Program-made: the position numbers and the translations under genes
The notes under the pieces: generated by a model
Database searches by the model: none
Told to the model about the DNA's origin: nothing
The model's input: only the letters and a program-made list of their open reading frames with translations
Shown here: in pieces, positions 1 through 5,959 of the stretch
Position numbering within the stretch: the stretch's first letter is position 1
How the letters are laid out: each line of letters opens with the position of its first letter
DNA from: Chloroflexota bacterium
GTDB taxonomy: Bacteria; Chloroflexota; Chloroflexia; Chloroflexales; Kallotenuaceae
Length of the DNA: 7,735 nucleotides
Reading direction: 5' to 3'
Assembly: GCA_019240175.1 (NCBI GenBank)
Contig: JAFAYS010000948.1
Coordinates: forward strand, 1 to 7,735

Positions 1-75
1 CTGGCAGAAATCCTGGTTTGGACAATAGCCGTACGCTGTTTAGTGGACATAATCGAGAGGTAGTATTTGATCCGG

Positions 76-104
76 GGAGCACCACGCGTGCTCCTTTTGT
101 TGTT
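76..104 (+). terminator. Intrinsic terminator of an upstream gene
   Basis: A perfect 7-bp stem (GGAGCAC at 76-82, GTGCTCC at 88-94) encloses the 5-nt loop CACGC and is followed by TTTTGTTGTT. Two G.T pairs could lengthen the stem at its base. This is the expected form of a Rho-independent terminator for a plus-strand gene entering from the left. That gene's last codons could be in frame 1 (stop TAG at 61-63) or frame 2 (stop TAG at 26-28). The visible tail is too short to choose between them, so no CDS is called. Confidence 0.75.
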
Positions 105-129
105 GCCAACATTCGTGAGCCGGAGCAGA

Positions 130-155
130 TTGACCAATCAAGGTGGTGGTACACT
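130..155 (+). promoter_or_regulatory. Probable promoter of the DUF427 gene (extended -10)
   Basis: TG at 147-148, one base, then TACACT at 150-155 forms an extended -10 (TGGTACACT). A TTGACC hexamer at 130-135 resembles a -35 box, but the 14-nt spacer is short, so the extended -10 is the stronger argument. It lies downstream of the preceding terminator and about 40 nt before the ATG, which fits a promoter for that gene. Confidence 0.4.
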
Positions 156-195
156 GAAAGCAGGGTCTCACTATTGAGGAAGTGCAGCAACGAAC

Positions 196-693
196 ATGGC
201 AAGAGTGACGCGCCAAGAGCCGCAGGAAGGGCAAGAGTCGGTCTGGGATTATCCCCGGCCACCACGGGTCGAAGCGACCGAACAGCATGTGCAAGTGATC
301 TTTGACGGCGTGATCGTGGCCGATACACGCCGGGCCAAGCGGGTGCTTGAGACCAGCCACCCGCCGGTCTACTACATCCCGCCTGAGGATGTGAAGCTTG
401 AGTATCTGGTGCGCGCATCTCAGCAGACTCAGTGCGAGTTCAAGGGCACCGCCATCTACTACCACATCCGGGTCGGCGATAAATCCGCCTCAAACATCGC
501 GTGGGCGTATCCCAGCCCGACGCCGGGCTTTGCCACGATCCAGGATCATCTGGCGTTCTACCCGAGCAAGATGGATGCGTGTCTGGTCGATGGGGAGCTG
601 GTGCAGGCGCAGGAAGGCGATTTCTACGGCGGCTGGATCACCAAAAATATTGTCGGGCCGTTCAAGGGCGGGCCGGGAACCTGGGGCTGGTAA
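196..693 (+). CDS. DUF427 domain-containing protein
   Basis: This 165-residue soluble protein belongs to the DUF427 family, small beta-rich proteins of unknown biochemical function. The family pattern is clear: a lead-in VWDYPRPP near residues 16-23, the strand region VQVIFDGVIVADT (32-44), YYIPPEDVK (59-67), CEFKGTAIYYHI (80-91) and AWAYPSPTPGF (103-112). The C-terminal tail FYGGWITKNIVGPFKGGPG (143-161) is typical of the longer DUF427 proteins. No signal peptide or membrane segment is seen. The ATG at 196 is the only sensible start; the nearest purine-rich Shine-Dalgarno-like stretch (GAGGAAG, 176-182) is rather far away, so initiation may be weak. It stands alone, with its own probable promoter, and faces a converging gene whose terminator overlaps its stop codon. 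Family assignment is confident; function is not known. Confidence 0.9.
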   Translation: MARVTRQEPQEGQESVWDYPRPPRVEATEQHVQVIFDGVIVADTRRAKRVLETSHPPVYYIPPEDVKLEYLVRASQQTQCEFKGTAIYYHIRVGDKSASNIAWAYPSPTPGFATIQDHLAFYPSKMDACLVDGELVQAQEGDFYGGWITKNIVGPFKGGPGTWGW

Positions 694-748
694 AAAAACA
701 AAGCCCGCACCTTGTCCTTTGGCATGCTGCCGTGGGCAAGGTGCGGGC
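692..748 (-). terminator. Intrinsic terminator of the acidic-protein gene
   Basis: A 12-bp perfect stem (703-714 with 737-748) extends to 15 bp through one G.T and two G-C pairs. Its loop contains a small nested hairpin (GGCA 721-724 with TGCC 728-731). On the minus strand the stem is followed by a T-rich tract (complement of 692-702), as required for intrinsic termination. It begins 9 nt past the TAG stop of the minus-strand gene. On the plus strand no T tract follows, so it should work in one direction only. Confidence 0.85.
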
Positions 749-757
749 CGCTTGAAT

Positions 758-1393
758 CTACCAGAGAATAACCGGTAGTCCGTTGTCAATGCTCTGCTGC
801 GCTGCCGTCTTGAGCACATCTAGCGCCCGGCGCGCGCCATTGCTGGGAACGTTCGCCTGCTGGAAGAGATTTTCGATCTCGGTCAGCTCACGCATCAGCG
901 CATACGACGAGCCGAACGAAACCGCGCTATCTTCCTCAAGCAGCTCCGCGTCCTCGTCTTCCTCTTCGCCGTAGTCGACCCAGATCGGCTCGGCAAAGTC
1001 GGCGGGCAGGTAGTAGCCGCCGTCGCCCTGATGCTTGATCAGGTGTGGGAAGCGCGTCTCCGCCTCTTCGTCCCAGATGTCGGCCAGCAGATCGTCGACG
1101 TCCTCGCCGTCCACGTTCTGATCGTTGAGCAGCGCCTGCACGTCGTTGCCGCGCTCCAGGTGGGCGGCCAGACGGCGCAGCTGGTACAGATCGTAGAAGC
1201 TCTCGATGCCGCCTTCCCAGACCTCGGTGCCGGGCTGCGCCAGCAGATCGACTTCTACACCCTCTTCGCGCAGGAGATCCTGCACATCCTGTAGCCACTC
1301 GCGCTCTTCCTCGTACGCCTCGCGGTCTTCCTCGGGCGTGGTGGTAATCATGGAGCCGACCACCAGATCAAGCTCGGTCATTCGCTCAGCCAT
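758..1393 (-). CDS. Acidic protein of unknown function
   Basis: I do not recognise this 211-residue protein. It is strikingly rich in Glu and Asp, with acidic clusters at residues 20-30, 95-112 and especially 142-155 (EEEDEDAELLEED), few cysteines and no membrane segment, so it is probably cytosolic. The most family-like stretch is FPHLIKHQGDGGYYLPADF (115-133) followed by EPIWVD, a pattern that looks conserved but to which I can attach no function. A more upstream TTG start is possible, but the ATG at 1393 is chosen because a strong Shine-Dalgarno, AAGGAGGAA, lies at 1403-1411 and would be inside the longer reading frame. A TATAAT hexamer lies at 1423-1428 and an intrinsic terminator follows the TAG stop. 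It lies 90 nt downstream of the holin-like gene on the same strand and may be partly co-transcribed with it. Confidence 0.8.
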   Translation of the reverse strand: MAERMTELDLVVGSMITTTPEEDREAYEEEREWLQDVQDLLREEGVEVDLLAQPGTEVWEGGIESFYDLYQLRRLAAHLERGNDVQALLNDQNVDGEDVDDLLADIWDEEAETRFPHLIKHQGDGGYYLPADFAEPIWVDYGEEEDEDAELLEEDSAVSFGSSYALMRELTEIENLFQQANVPSNGARRALDVLKTAAQQSIDNGLPVILW

Positions 1394-1422
1394 AGCTGTT
1401 TGTTCCTCCTTCAAACCTGCTT

Positions 1423-1428
1423 ATTATA
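1423..1428 (-). promoter_or_regulatory. -10 box upstream of the acidic-protein gene
   Basis: The minus strand carries a perfect TATAAT about 30 nt upstream of the ATG at 1393 and just upstream of the Shine-Dalgarno. No good -35 hexamer is found at 16-18 nt, and no TG extension is present. Probable rather than certain. Confidence 0.45.
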
Positions 1429-1483
1429 CTATAACCACCGGATGGACGAGTTTTGGCTCGCCTTCCACATCTCATGCCAGCGG

Positions 1484-1879
1484 CTAGTCATCTTTGTCGG
1501 GAACGAAGATCGACAGCACGACGCTGACCACGGTGACTACGACCGAGCCGAGCAGCGCCGGAACAAAGCCGTCGACGGTAAAGCCGATATCGAACTGCTG
1601 CGCGATAAACGAGGTTAGCAGCAGCATCAGGGCGTTGATCACAAAAATAAACAGGCCGAGTGTAAAAAAGGTGATCGCGCAGGTCATGCCTTTGAGGATC
1701 GGGCGAACGATCGCGTTGACCAGACCAAAGATCACCGCGACGATCAGCAGATTGATCAGCGTTTGCGTCGACGGAAACTCTCCCGGCGCAACGCCTACCA
1801 GATCGACGCCGTCTACCGCCGCGACCGCAATCAGCAGCGCAGCCGCCGTTATCACCAGCCGCAACACAAGCCGTCCCAT
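1484..1879 (-). CDS. Phage holin family 4 (YvlD-like) membrane protein
   Basis: A 131-residue integral membrane protein with four predicted helices: residues ~3-21 (LVLRLVITAAALLIAVAAV), ~42-60 (LINLLIVAVIFGLVNAIV), ~68-92 (around ITFFTLGLFIFVINALMLLL) and ~108-126 (LLGSVVVTVVSVVLSIFV). The motif NAIVRPILK between helices 2 and 3 and the overall layout match the phage_holin_4_2 / YvlD family. Despite the name, this is a common chromosomal inner-membrane protein, not evidence of a prophage, and its role is poorly defined. The ATG at 1879 is preferred over an upstream in-frame ATG at 1933 because AAGGAGG (1884-1890) sits just before it and the extra residues would overlap the predicted promoter. 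It ends in the charged tail VPDKDD. No clear terminator separates it from the acidic-protein gene downstream. Confidence 0.88.
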   Translation of the reverse strand: MGRLVLRLVITAAALLIAVAAVDGVDLVGVAPGEFPSTQTLINLLIVAVIFGLVNAIVRPILKGMTCAITFFTLGLFIFVINALMLLLTSFIAQQFDIGFTVDGFVPALLGSVVVTVVSVVLSIFVPDKDD

Positions 1880-1911
1880 CGTGCCTCCTTGTGCAAAGGG
1901 GATGTGCGCGC

Positions 1912-1940
1912 AGTGTAGCATAACGAGAACCAAGAACCAA
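1912..1940 (-). promoter_or_regulatory. Probable promoter of the holin-like gene
   Basis: The minus strand reads TGCTACACT (1912-1920), an extended -10. TTGGTT (1935-1940) stands exactly 17 nt upstream of the hexamer as a partial -35. The -35 box lies within the heptamer repeat, so the repeat forms part of the promoter if this call is right. A start near 1905 would leave a leader of about 25 nt. Confidence 0.45.
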
Positions 1941-1989
1941 GAACCAAGAACCTAGAACCAAGAACCAAGAACCTAGAACCAAGAACCTA
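1927..1989. repeat. Nine tandem 7-bp repeats (GAACCAA/GAACCTA)
   Basis: Nine uninterrupted heptamers run from 1927 to 1989. Writing A for GAACCAA and T for GAACCTA, the order is A-A-A-T-A-A-T-A-T. The copies differ only at the sixth base. There is no spacer between units, so it is not a CRISPR array. It lies in the divergent spacer between the holin-like gene and gltA. Seven is not a multiple of three, and the array is intergenic, so it is not a coding repeat. Confidence 0.95.
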
Positions 1990-1990
1990 A

Positions 1991-2065
1991 CGAAGGAACA
2001 AGCGAACAAACGAACCGGCGAACAAAAATCTAGTACCGAACTTCCTTTGTTCTTTTGTTCATTTG
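1991..2065. repeat. GAAC octamer repeats forming a long imperfect inverted repeat
   Basis: Directly after the heptamers come four octamers starting with GAAC: GAACAAGC, GAACAAAC, GAACCGGC and GAACAAAA (1996-2027). After a 27-nt gap the theme returns on the other strand, with CTTTGTTC at 2045-2052 and TTTTGTTC at 2053-2060. Arms 1991-2014 and 2042-2065 match as an inverted repeat at 19 of 24 positions. No T tract beyond normal sequence and no gene end is nearby, so a terminator role is not supported. Confidence 0.8.
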
Positions 2066-2149
2066 TTTCCTTGGTTTGCCCGAAGGGCAGCCGCTGGCAC
2101 ATCCTGTGCTGCTGTAGGGGCAAAGCATCGCGGGAGCACGAATAAGTCA

Positions 2150-2158
2150 TGCTATAAT
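2150..2158 (+). promoter_or_regulatory. Extended -10 promoter of gltA
   Basis: TGCTATAAT, a perfect extended -10 (TG, one base, TATAAT), lies at 2150-2158. No -35 hexamer is recognisable at 16-18 nt upstream, as expected for this promoter class. Transcription would start near 2165, leaving a leader of about 90 nt before the ATG at 2255. I see no riboswitch-like fold in that leader. Confidence 0.6.
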
Positions 2159-2254
2159 GAGCATACGACGAATGTGGTTTGCGGCATATCAAAGCCTCAG
2201 AGCCCTACTGCGCCAAGATGTGGCCCGGAGGATATAGTTTTAAGGAGCAATTCA

Positions 2255-3403
2255 ATGACGAATAAGGCGGTTGACGCTACGCCTGCTGAAAAGGGCCTGG
2301 AAGGAATTATTGCGGCCAAGACGGCAATTAGCTACATTGATGGTCAGAATGGGCGCCTATTCTATCAAGGCATCGAGATCAACGAGCTAGCTGAGCACTC
2401 GACCTTTGAGGAGACGATCTATCTGCTCTGGCACGGCGCGCTGCCGAATCGCCAGCAGCTCGCGGAGCTGGAAGCGCAGCTCAAGGCTCAGCGCGGCATT
2501 CCCGATGAGCTGGTGCAGATCATGCAGCAGCTGCCCAAGACGACCACGACGATGCACGTGCTGCGCACGGCGGTCTCGGCGCTGGCCGGCTTTGTCGAAG
2601 ATGCCGACAACACCTCGCCGGAAGCGCTGGTTAAGCACGCGATCTGCTTGACGGCCAGCTTTCCCTCGATCATCGCCGCCTGGGGCCGCATCCGCGACGG
2701 CAAGGACGTGCTCCAGCCGCGCGAAGATCTTGGCCACGCGGCCAACTTCCTGTACATGCTCAACGGCGAGGTGCCCAACGAGCGCGCCGCGCGCGTGCTC
2801 GACATCGCGCTGATCCTGCACGCCGACCACGGCCTGAACGCCTCGACGTTTGCCGCGCGTGTCACGGCCTCAACGCTCTCGGACATGTTCTCGTCGATCA
2901 CCTCGGCGGTCGGCGCGCTCAAAGGCCCGCTCCACGGCGGTGCCAACGAGCAGGTCATGCGCATGCTGCATGATGTGAAATCGTCGGATCGGGTAACGGC
3001 CTGGCTTGACGACGCGATGGCCAACAAGAAGAAGATTTCGGGCTTCGGCCACCGCGTGTATCGCGCCGACGACCCGCGCGCGCTGATTCTGCGCCGCATC
3101 TCGCAGGAGGTTGGCGAGGCCAACAACAACTCGCTGTGGTATGAGCTGTCGGAGCAGATCGAGAACCGCATGGGCGAGCTGAAGCCGAATCTGCCGATCA
3201 ACGTGGACTTCTACTCGGCCTCGACCTATCACGTGCTCGGCATTCCGGTCGACTTCTTCACGCCGATCTTTGCGATCAGCCGCGTGTCCGGCTGGACGGC
3301 GCACGTGATCGAGCAGATGGCTAACAACCGCATTATGCGCCCGGAGTCGCTGTACACCGGCCCGATGGATGTGAAGTACGTGCCGATCGACGAGCGCGGC
3401 TAG
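2255..3403 (+). CDS. gltA: Citrate synthase (2-methylcitrate synthase possible)
   Basis: The 382-residue enzyme condenses oxaloacetate and acetyl-CoA to citrate and CoA at the entry of the TCA cycle in the cytosol. Conserved blocks run in the usual order: RLFYQGIEINELAEHSTFEE (34-53), LLWHGALPN (57-65), HADHGLNAST (189-198), GALKGPLHGGAN (220-231), GFGHRVYRADDPRA (263-276), INVDFYSAS (315-323) and ISRVSGWTAHVIEQ (341-354). The catalytic set is present: His227 in PLHGG, His266 in GHRVY and Asp318 in VDFYS, with Arg343 and Arg362 as likely substrate-binding arginines. Length fits the short bacterial/archaeal citrate synthases; paralogues in this group can be 2-methylcitrate synthases, which the sequence alone does not exclude. 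The ATG at 2255 is chosen over longer in-frame starts because AAGGAG (2242-2247) precedes it by 7 nt and the extension would run through the promoter and repeats. No terminator is visible before the next gene. Confidence 0.95.
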   Translation: MTNKAVDATPAEKGLEGIIAAKTAISYIDGQNGRLFYQGIEINELAEHSTFEETIYLLWHGALPNRQQLAELEAQLKAQRGIPDELVQIMQQLPKTTTTMHVLRTAVSALAGFVEDADNTSPEALVKHAICLTASFPSIIAAWGRIRDGKDVLQPREDLGHAANFLYMLNGEVPNERAARVLDIALILHADHGLNASTFAARVTASTLSDMFSSITSAVGALKGPLHGGANEQVMRMLHDVKSSDRVTAWLDDAMANKKKISGFGHRVYRADDPRALILRRISQEVGEANNNSLWYELSEQIENRMGELKPNLPINVDFYSASTYHVLGIPVDFFTPIFAISRVSGWTAHVIEQMANNRIMRPESLYTGPMDVKYVPIDERG

Positions 3404-3431
3404 TTTTGCTGGCTGGCTGTGCGTCGCGACG

Positions 3432-3440
3432 TGATAAACT
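3432..3440 (+). promoter_or_regulatory. Possible extended -10 promoter of the DinB-like gene
   Basis: TGATAAACT at 3432-3440 matches an extended -10, with an overlapping TATACA at 3440-3445. It lies in the 110-nt gap after gltA. No -35 is evident. The gene could equally be reached by readthrough from gltA. Confidence 0.35.
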
Positions 3441-3513
3441 ATACATTGGTTGGCGGTCTGAGCCGAAGCTAGAGCGTTCAGGCCGCCTTTGTTGCGTACA
3501 TAAGGGAAGATCT

Positions 3514-4089
3514 ATGCTTGATTATTCTGGTGTCGCCACTGGCCAGAGCACACTGGCGGATCTGGCGCAAGACCTGACGGTTGACGATCTCCGCACATTG
3601 TCCGACGAGATGGTCGATACGATTTTGTCGATCATCGAGGATGCGACCGACGCCGACGTGGTGTTTGAGCCGCAAGATCCCGACGCCAACGACACCTTCT
3701 CGGCATCGGCAGACGAGGCCAATATTGCCTGGACGCTGGGCCATGTGGTAGTGCATACCACGGCCAGCTCCGAGGAAGGCGCGGCGCTCGCGTCGTCGCT
3801 GGCGCGCGGCGTGCCGGTCGAAGGGCGCTCACGCTATGAGACGCTCTGGACAGATGTGACGACGATTGAGCAGGTGCGTGAGCGGCTGGAAGAAAGCCGC
3901 CGTATCCGCAAGGCCTTTTTCGACACCTGGCCCAACCAGCCGCATTTCGACGTCACCTCCACGCCGATCCCGCGCTTCGGCCCGATGGATGCTCGCGCGC
4001 GCTTTCTGCTGGGCCTGTTCCACGAAGACTCGCATCTTGAGCAGCTGCGCGAGATTATGCGTCAGGCGCGTGCAGCCCGTGGAGCGTAG
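3514..4089 (+). CDS. DinB family protein
   Basis: This 191-residue protein has the features of the DinB/YfiT-like four-helix-bundle superfamily, which binds a divalent metal through three histidines. Members include thiol-S-transferases, but most are uncharacterised. The likely metal ligands are His77 in WTLGHVVVH and the pair His170/His174 in FHEDSHLEQLREI near the C terminus, in the spacing expected of the family. Helical segments with many charged residues (VRERLEESRRIRKAFF, 121-136) fill the region between. There is no signal peptide or membrane span. The ATG at 3514 has AAGGGA (3502-3507) 6 nt upstream; the longer in-frame reading back to 3406 lacks a ribosome-binding site. It follows gltA by 110 nt and is closed by a strong terminator. 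Substrate and physiological role cannot be read from the sequence, and the DNA-damage association of the name should not be assumed. Confidence 0.82.
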   Translation: MLDYSGVATGQSTLADLAQDLTVDDLRTLSDEMVDTILSIIEDATDADVVFEPQDPDANDTFSASADEANIAWTLGHVVVHTTASSEEGAALASSLARGVPVEGRSRYETLWTDVTTIEQVRERLEESRRIRKAFFDTWPNQPHFDVTSTPIPRFGPMDARARFLLGLFHEDSHLEQLREIMRQARAARGA

Positions 4090-4124
4090 CCGCTCCTGAT
4101 CCGCCAACAGATTGCTTCTGGCCT

Positions 4125-4162
4125 GCGCTCTCACAGATTAAGCTGTGGGAGCGCGGTTTTTT
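4125..4162 (+). terminator. Intrinsic terminator of the DinB-like gene
   Basis: A 12-bp stem (4125-4136 with 4143-4154, one G.T pair) closes a 6-nt loop, ATTAAG, and is followed after GG by six Ts (4157-4162). It sits 35 nt past the TAG stop. The minus strand lacks a T tract on the other side, so the converging methyltransferase gene may not use it efficiently. Confidence 0.92.
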
Positions 4163-4214
4163 AACTTTGATCAGGACTGAGGATTCGTGATGTACCGTAT
4201 CTTGTGTGGGAGAC

Positions 4215-5024
4215 TTAGCTTGATGATCGCTTCCGCGCAAGATACAAGACCGCCAGATAGGGCTTGGTGACCGCTCCGCCGTAGCTGGCATCGATCAGAT
4301 CCGCCAGCGCTTGAAAGAGCTGCCTGCGCTGCTCAGGCGGCAGATTGCGATGGTCGGAGTAGGTGTTGAGCAGGCGAATATGCTGCTGGGCTGTGTAGGT
4401 TTGCGACCAGGCGTAGGTTTTGACGACGACCGGCTCAAACAGTGCTGTTGCGTTAATCCTGGCAGCCGTCGCCGCGATCCGCTCTTCCAGCGCTGGACTG
4501 TCTGGGACATTGTTCCACTGCGGCACAAAGCGCCGGTAGATCGCTTGGGCCTCGGCGAAGAAGCCGGTGACGGGCGTGGGATGCTCGTTCGAGAAGATCG
4601 CGAGCCTGCCGGTGGGCTTGAGGATCTGCGCCGCTTTTGGGTAGCCGACCTCCGGTGGTATCCAGTGAAACGCAGTCGCCGACATCAGGAGATCGAAGGT
4701 CGCGGGCTGGGCCGGCCATTCTTCAAAGGCGGCCACCTCGATCCTGACCTTGGGATAAGGTCGGCAGCGCTCGGCGGCACGCGCAGCCAGTGCCGGGCCA
4801 ATGTCTAAGCACAGCATCCCGTAGCCGCGCTGGGCAAATGGCAGCGTCGCCTGGCCCGTGCCGCAGCCCACTTCGAGAATCCGCGCTTCGTCAGGGCTTG
4901 GCAGCGTCGCGGCGATGTCGTCGATCAGCGCGGCGGGATAGCCGGGCCGGATCGCGTCGTAGTCGTCGGCGACATCATCGAAGAGCGACCGCAGCGTGCG
5001 TGGACGTTGATCAACCGGCTCCAT
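4215..5024 (-). CDS. Class I SAM-dependent methyltransferase
   Basis: The 269-residue cytosolic protein is a Rossmann-fold methyltransferase of the Methyltransf_11/25 type. Motif I, ILEVGCGTGQAT (49-60), is a canonical glycine-rich SAM loop; Asp74 in LCLDIG is the expected acidic residue at the end of strand 2. FDLLMSATAFHWI (110-122) matches the post-motif II/III region with the conserved AFHW, and LKPTGRLAIF (135-144) is the strand after the active-site turn. The N terminus carries FDDVADDYDAIRPGYP (15-30), common in proteins of this group that act on small molecules. The acceptor substrate cannot be told. The ATG at 5024 is preceded by GAGGAGG (5029-5035) and by a good sigma-70-like promoter, giving a short leader. 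It converges with the DinB-like gene; no terminator of its own is obvious. Confidence 0.9.
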   Translation of the reverse strand: MEPVDQRPRTLRSLFDDVADDYDAIRPGYPAALIDDIAATLPSPDEARILEVGCGTGQATLPFAQRGYGMLCLDIGPALAARAAERCRPYPKVRIEVAAFEEWPAQPATFDLLMSATAFHWIPPEVGYPKAAQILKPTGRLAIFSNEHPTPVTGFFAEAQAIYRRFVPQWNNVPDSPALEERIAATAARINATALFEPVVVKTYAWSQTYTAQQHIRLLNTYSDHRNLPPEQRRQLFQALADLIDASYGGAVTKPYLAVLYLARKRSSS

Positions 5025-5048
5025 AGCGCCTCCTCACAGTGCAGGGCG

Positions 5049-5077
5049 AGGATACTGCATGGGCGTATGTGAGTCAA
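5049..5077 (-). promoter_or_regulatory. Sigma-70-like promoter of the methyltransferase gene
   Basis: On the minus strand TTGACT (5072-5077) and TATCCT (5049-5054) are separated by exactly 17 nt. The start point would be near 5042, about 18 nt before the ATG, with the Shine-Dalgarno directly in between. This is the clearest two-box promoter in the window. Confidence 0.65.
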
Positions 5078-5123
5078 GGCACAAGGGAATGATCGTGGCT
5101 AGTAGTACAAGAGCTTCTGGCTC

Positions 5124-5864
5124 CTAAGGTTCAGGTAATTCTTCGGGAGCGTAAAAATAGTCTTGTTCGACTTTTTTAAGCCATCCTTCCTGATCCGGAA
5201 ATAAAAAATTATGATCGATACCAGCCAACTTCAGAAATTCTATTGCCTCAGGTATAGCATCTTTCGGAATCAAAACTTGTTGAACATGTTTAGCGCAGAT
5301 TTTTTCTAATGGTTTGTTGCTATTTCCATGAACTGTAAAGAAGCCACGTTGCACTCGAATACGCTCATTTGGTGTGGGAGAAAAGAATGGCATAGGATAT
5401 TCAAAGGGCCAATTTCTATCTCTTAGAAATTTTTTATAGTAATCCATATCAGGATCAATATGGAAGTCTCCAATAGATTTGTTATTATCACCTCTAGCTC
5501 TACAAGCTAAGGTAAATGGGTTTAGTATCCAAATACATGGGTTGTCGAGTCTGCTACTGCTGATTGCAAAGAAAAGTGCAACAGCAAATCACTCAGTCCA
5601 ATCTAGCAGTCGAGTTGCAGTTCCATAATGTTGCATATCTACAACATGTGTCCAAGAGCCTGCTTGAGGATTTGCCATTCGGGTTCTTAGATAGGCTTTA
5701 TATATATTTGCTTCTGCCTCTGGCTTAAGAGGTCGACGGAAGAGCTTTGGTACGAGGGCGTAAGTAGAACATGAAACACCCCGGTACCACGCACCCGAGT
5801 AAGAACACTTTAGTTCTGCTTGTGCCTGCTTAAGTTGTAGAAGAAAATTATTCCAGGTAGACAT
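5124..5864 (-). pseudogene. FRG-domain protein gene interrupted by an in-frame TGA
   Basis: Two fragments in the same frame add up to one FRG-domain protein of about 246 codons. The first 91 codons hold WYRG (26-29) with YALVPKLFRRP (35-45) and MQHYGTATRLLDWTE (77-91). Codon 92 is TGA (5589-5591), then reading continues as FAVALFFA, exactly what follows LDWTE in this family. The second half carries NERIRVQRGFFTVHG and ends with an LKLAGIDHNFLFPDQEG region, the usual FRG C terminus. No frameshift is needed: one base change, for example from a TCA serine codon, would explain it. The function of FRG proteins is not settled. GC content is far below that of neighbouring genes, with many AAA, TTT, AAT and AGA codons, suggesting transfer. 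The ATG has no Shine-Dalgarno and starts 12 nt after the tRNA 3' end. A sequencing error, recent nonsense mutation or readthrough are all possible. Confidence 0.85.
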
Positions 5865-5876
5865 AATATTTTTAGG

Positions 5877-5951
5877 TGGGCGGGACCTGGACTCGAACCA
5901 CCGACCTCCATCTTATCATGATGGCGCTCTAACCAACTGAGCTACCCGCCC
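5877..5951 (-). tRNA. tRNA-Ile (anticodon GAT), irregular T arm
   Basis: The minus strand folds as a tRNA: acceptor stem GGGCGGG/CCCGCCC (5945-5951 with 5878-5884), D arm GCTC/GAGC, anticodon stem CCATC/GATGG around loop ATGATAA with anticodon GAT at 5915-5917, and T loop TTCGAGT (5891-5897). The discriminator is A and the genome continues CCT, so the final CCA is not fully encoded. The 3' side of the T stem reads CCAGGT (5885-5890) where five bases such as CCACT are expected opposite GGTGG. This gives one extra base (75 instead of 74 nt before CCA) and at least one mismatch. The identity as isoleucine tRNA is clear; whether it is functional is doubtful. It is not next to rRNA genes in this window. 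Confidence 0.88.
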
Positions 5952-5959
5952 ATTCGGTA

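Noticed and set aside
1484..1879. Prophage remnant, because of the holin-like product
   Set aside because: The YvlD/holin-4 family is a common chromosomal membrane protein, and no phage genes, endolysin or integrase lie nearby.
1927..2065. CRISPR array
   Set aside because: The repeat units are only 7 to 8 bp and adjoin each other without unique spacers.
1488..2192. Long minus-strand frame with repeats rich in Phe, Leu, Val, Gly, Ser and Trp across the heptamer array
   Set aside because: It is a by-product of the 7-bp repeats, which stay open in every frame, and it overlaps the holin-like gene in a different frame with low-complexity arginine-rich sequence.
2063..2254. N-terminal extension of citrate synthase (64 extra residues in frame)
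   Set aside because: It runs through the extended -10 promoter and the 5' leader, has no Shine-Dalgarno at its start, and the extra residues do not resemble citrate synthase. The ATG at 2255 has a well-placed AAGGAG.
2387..3304. Several minus-strand open frames inside gltA
   Set aside because: All overlap conserved citrate synthase motifs and show the composition of a GC-rich mirror strand.
3406..3513. N-terminal extension of the DinB-like protein
   Set aside because: The extended frame begins 2 nt after the gltA stop without a ribosome-binding site and would cover the probable promoter. The ATG at 3514 has AAGGGA 6 nt upstream.
5100..5123. Terminator for the FRG gene (hairpin around GGAGC, CAGAA, GCTCT)
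   Set aside because: The stem is only about six pairs with a G.T, and most of the following Ts are used in pairing, so the evidence is too weak.
5589..5591. Selenocysteine codon in the FRG gene
   Set aside because: The position corresponds to an ordinary, probably serine, site after LDWTE and not to a known redox cysteine. No convincing SECIS-like hairpin directly downstream was seen, and the region is AT-rich.
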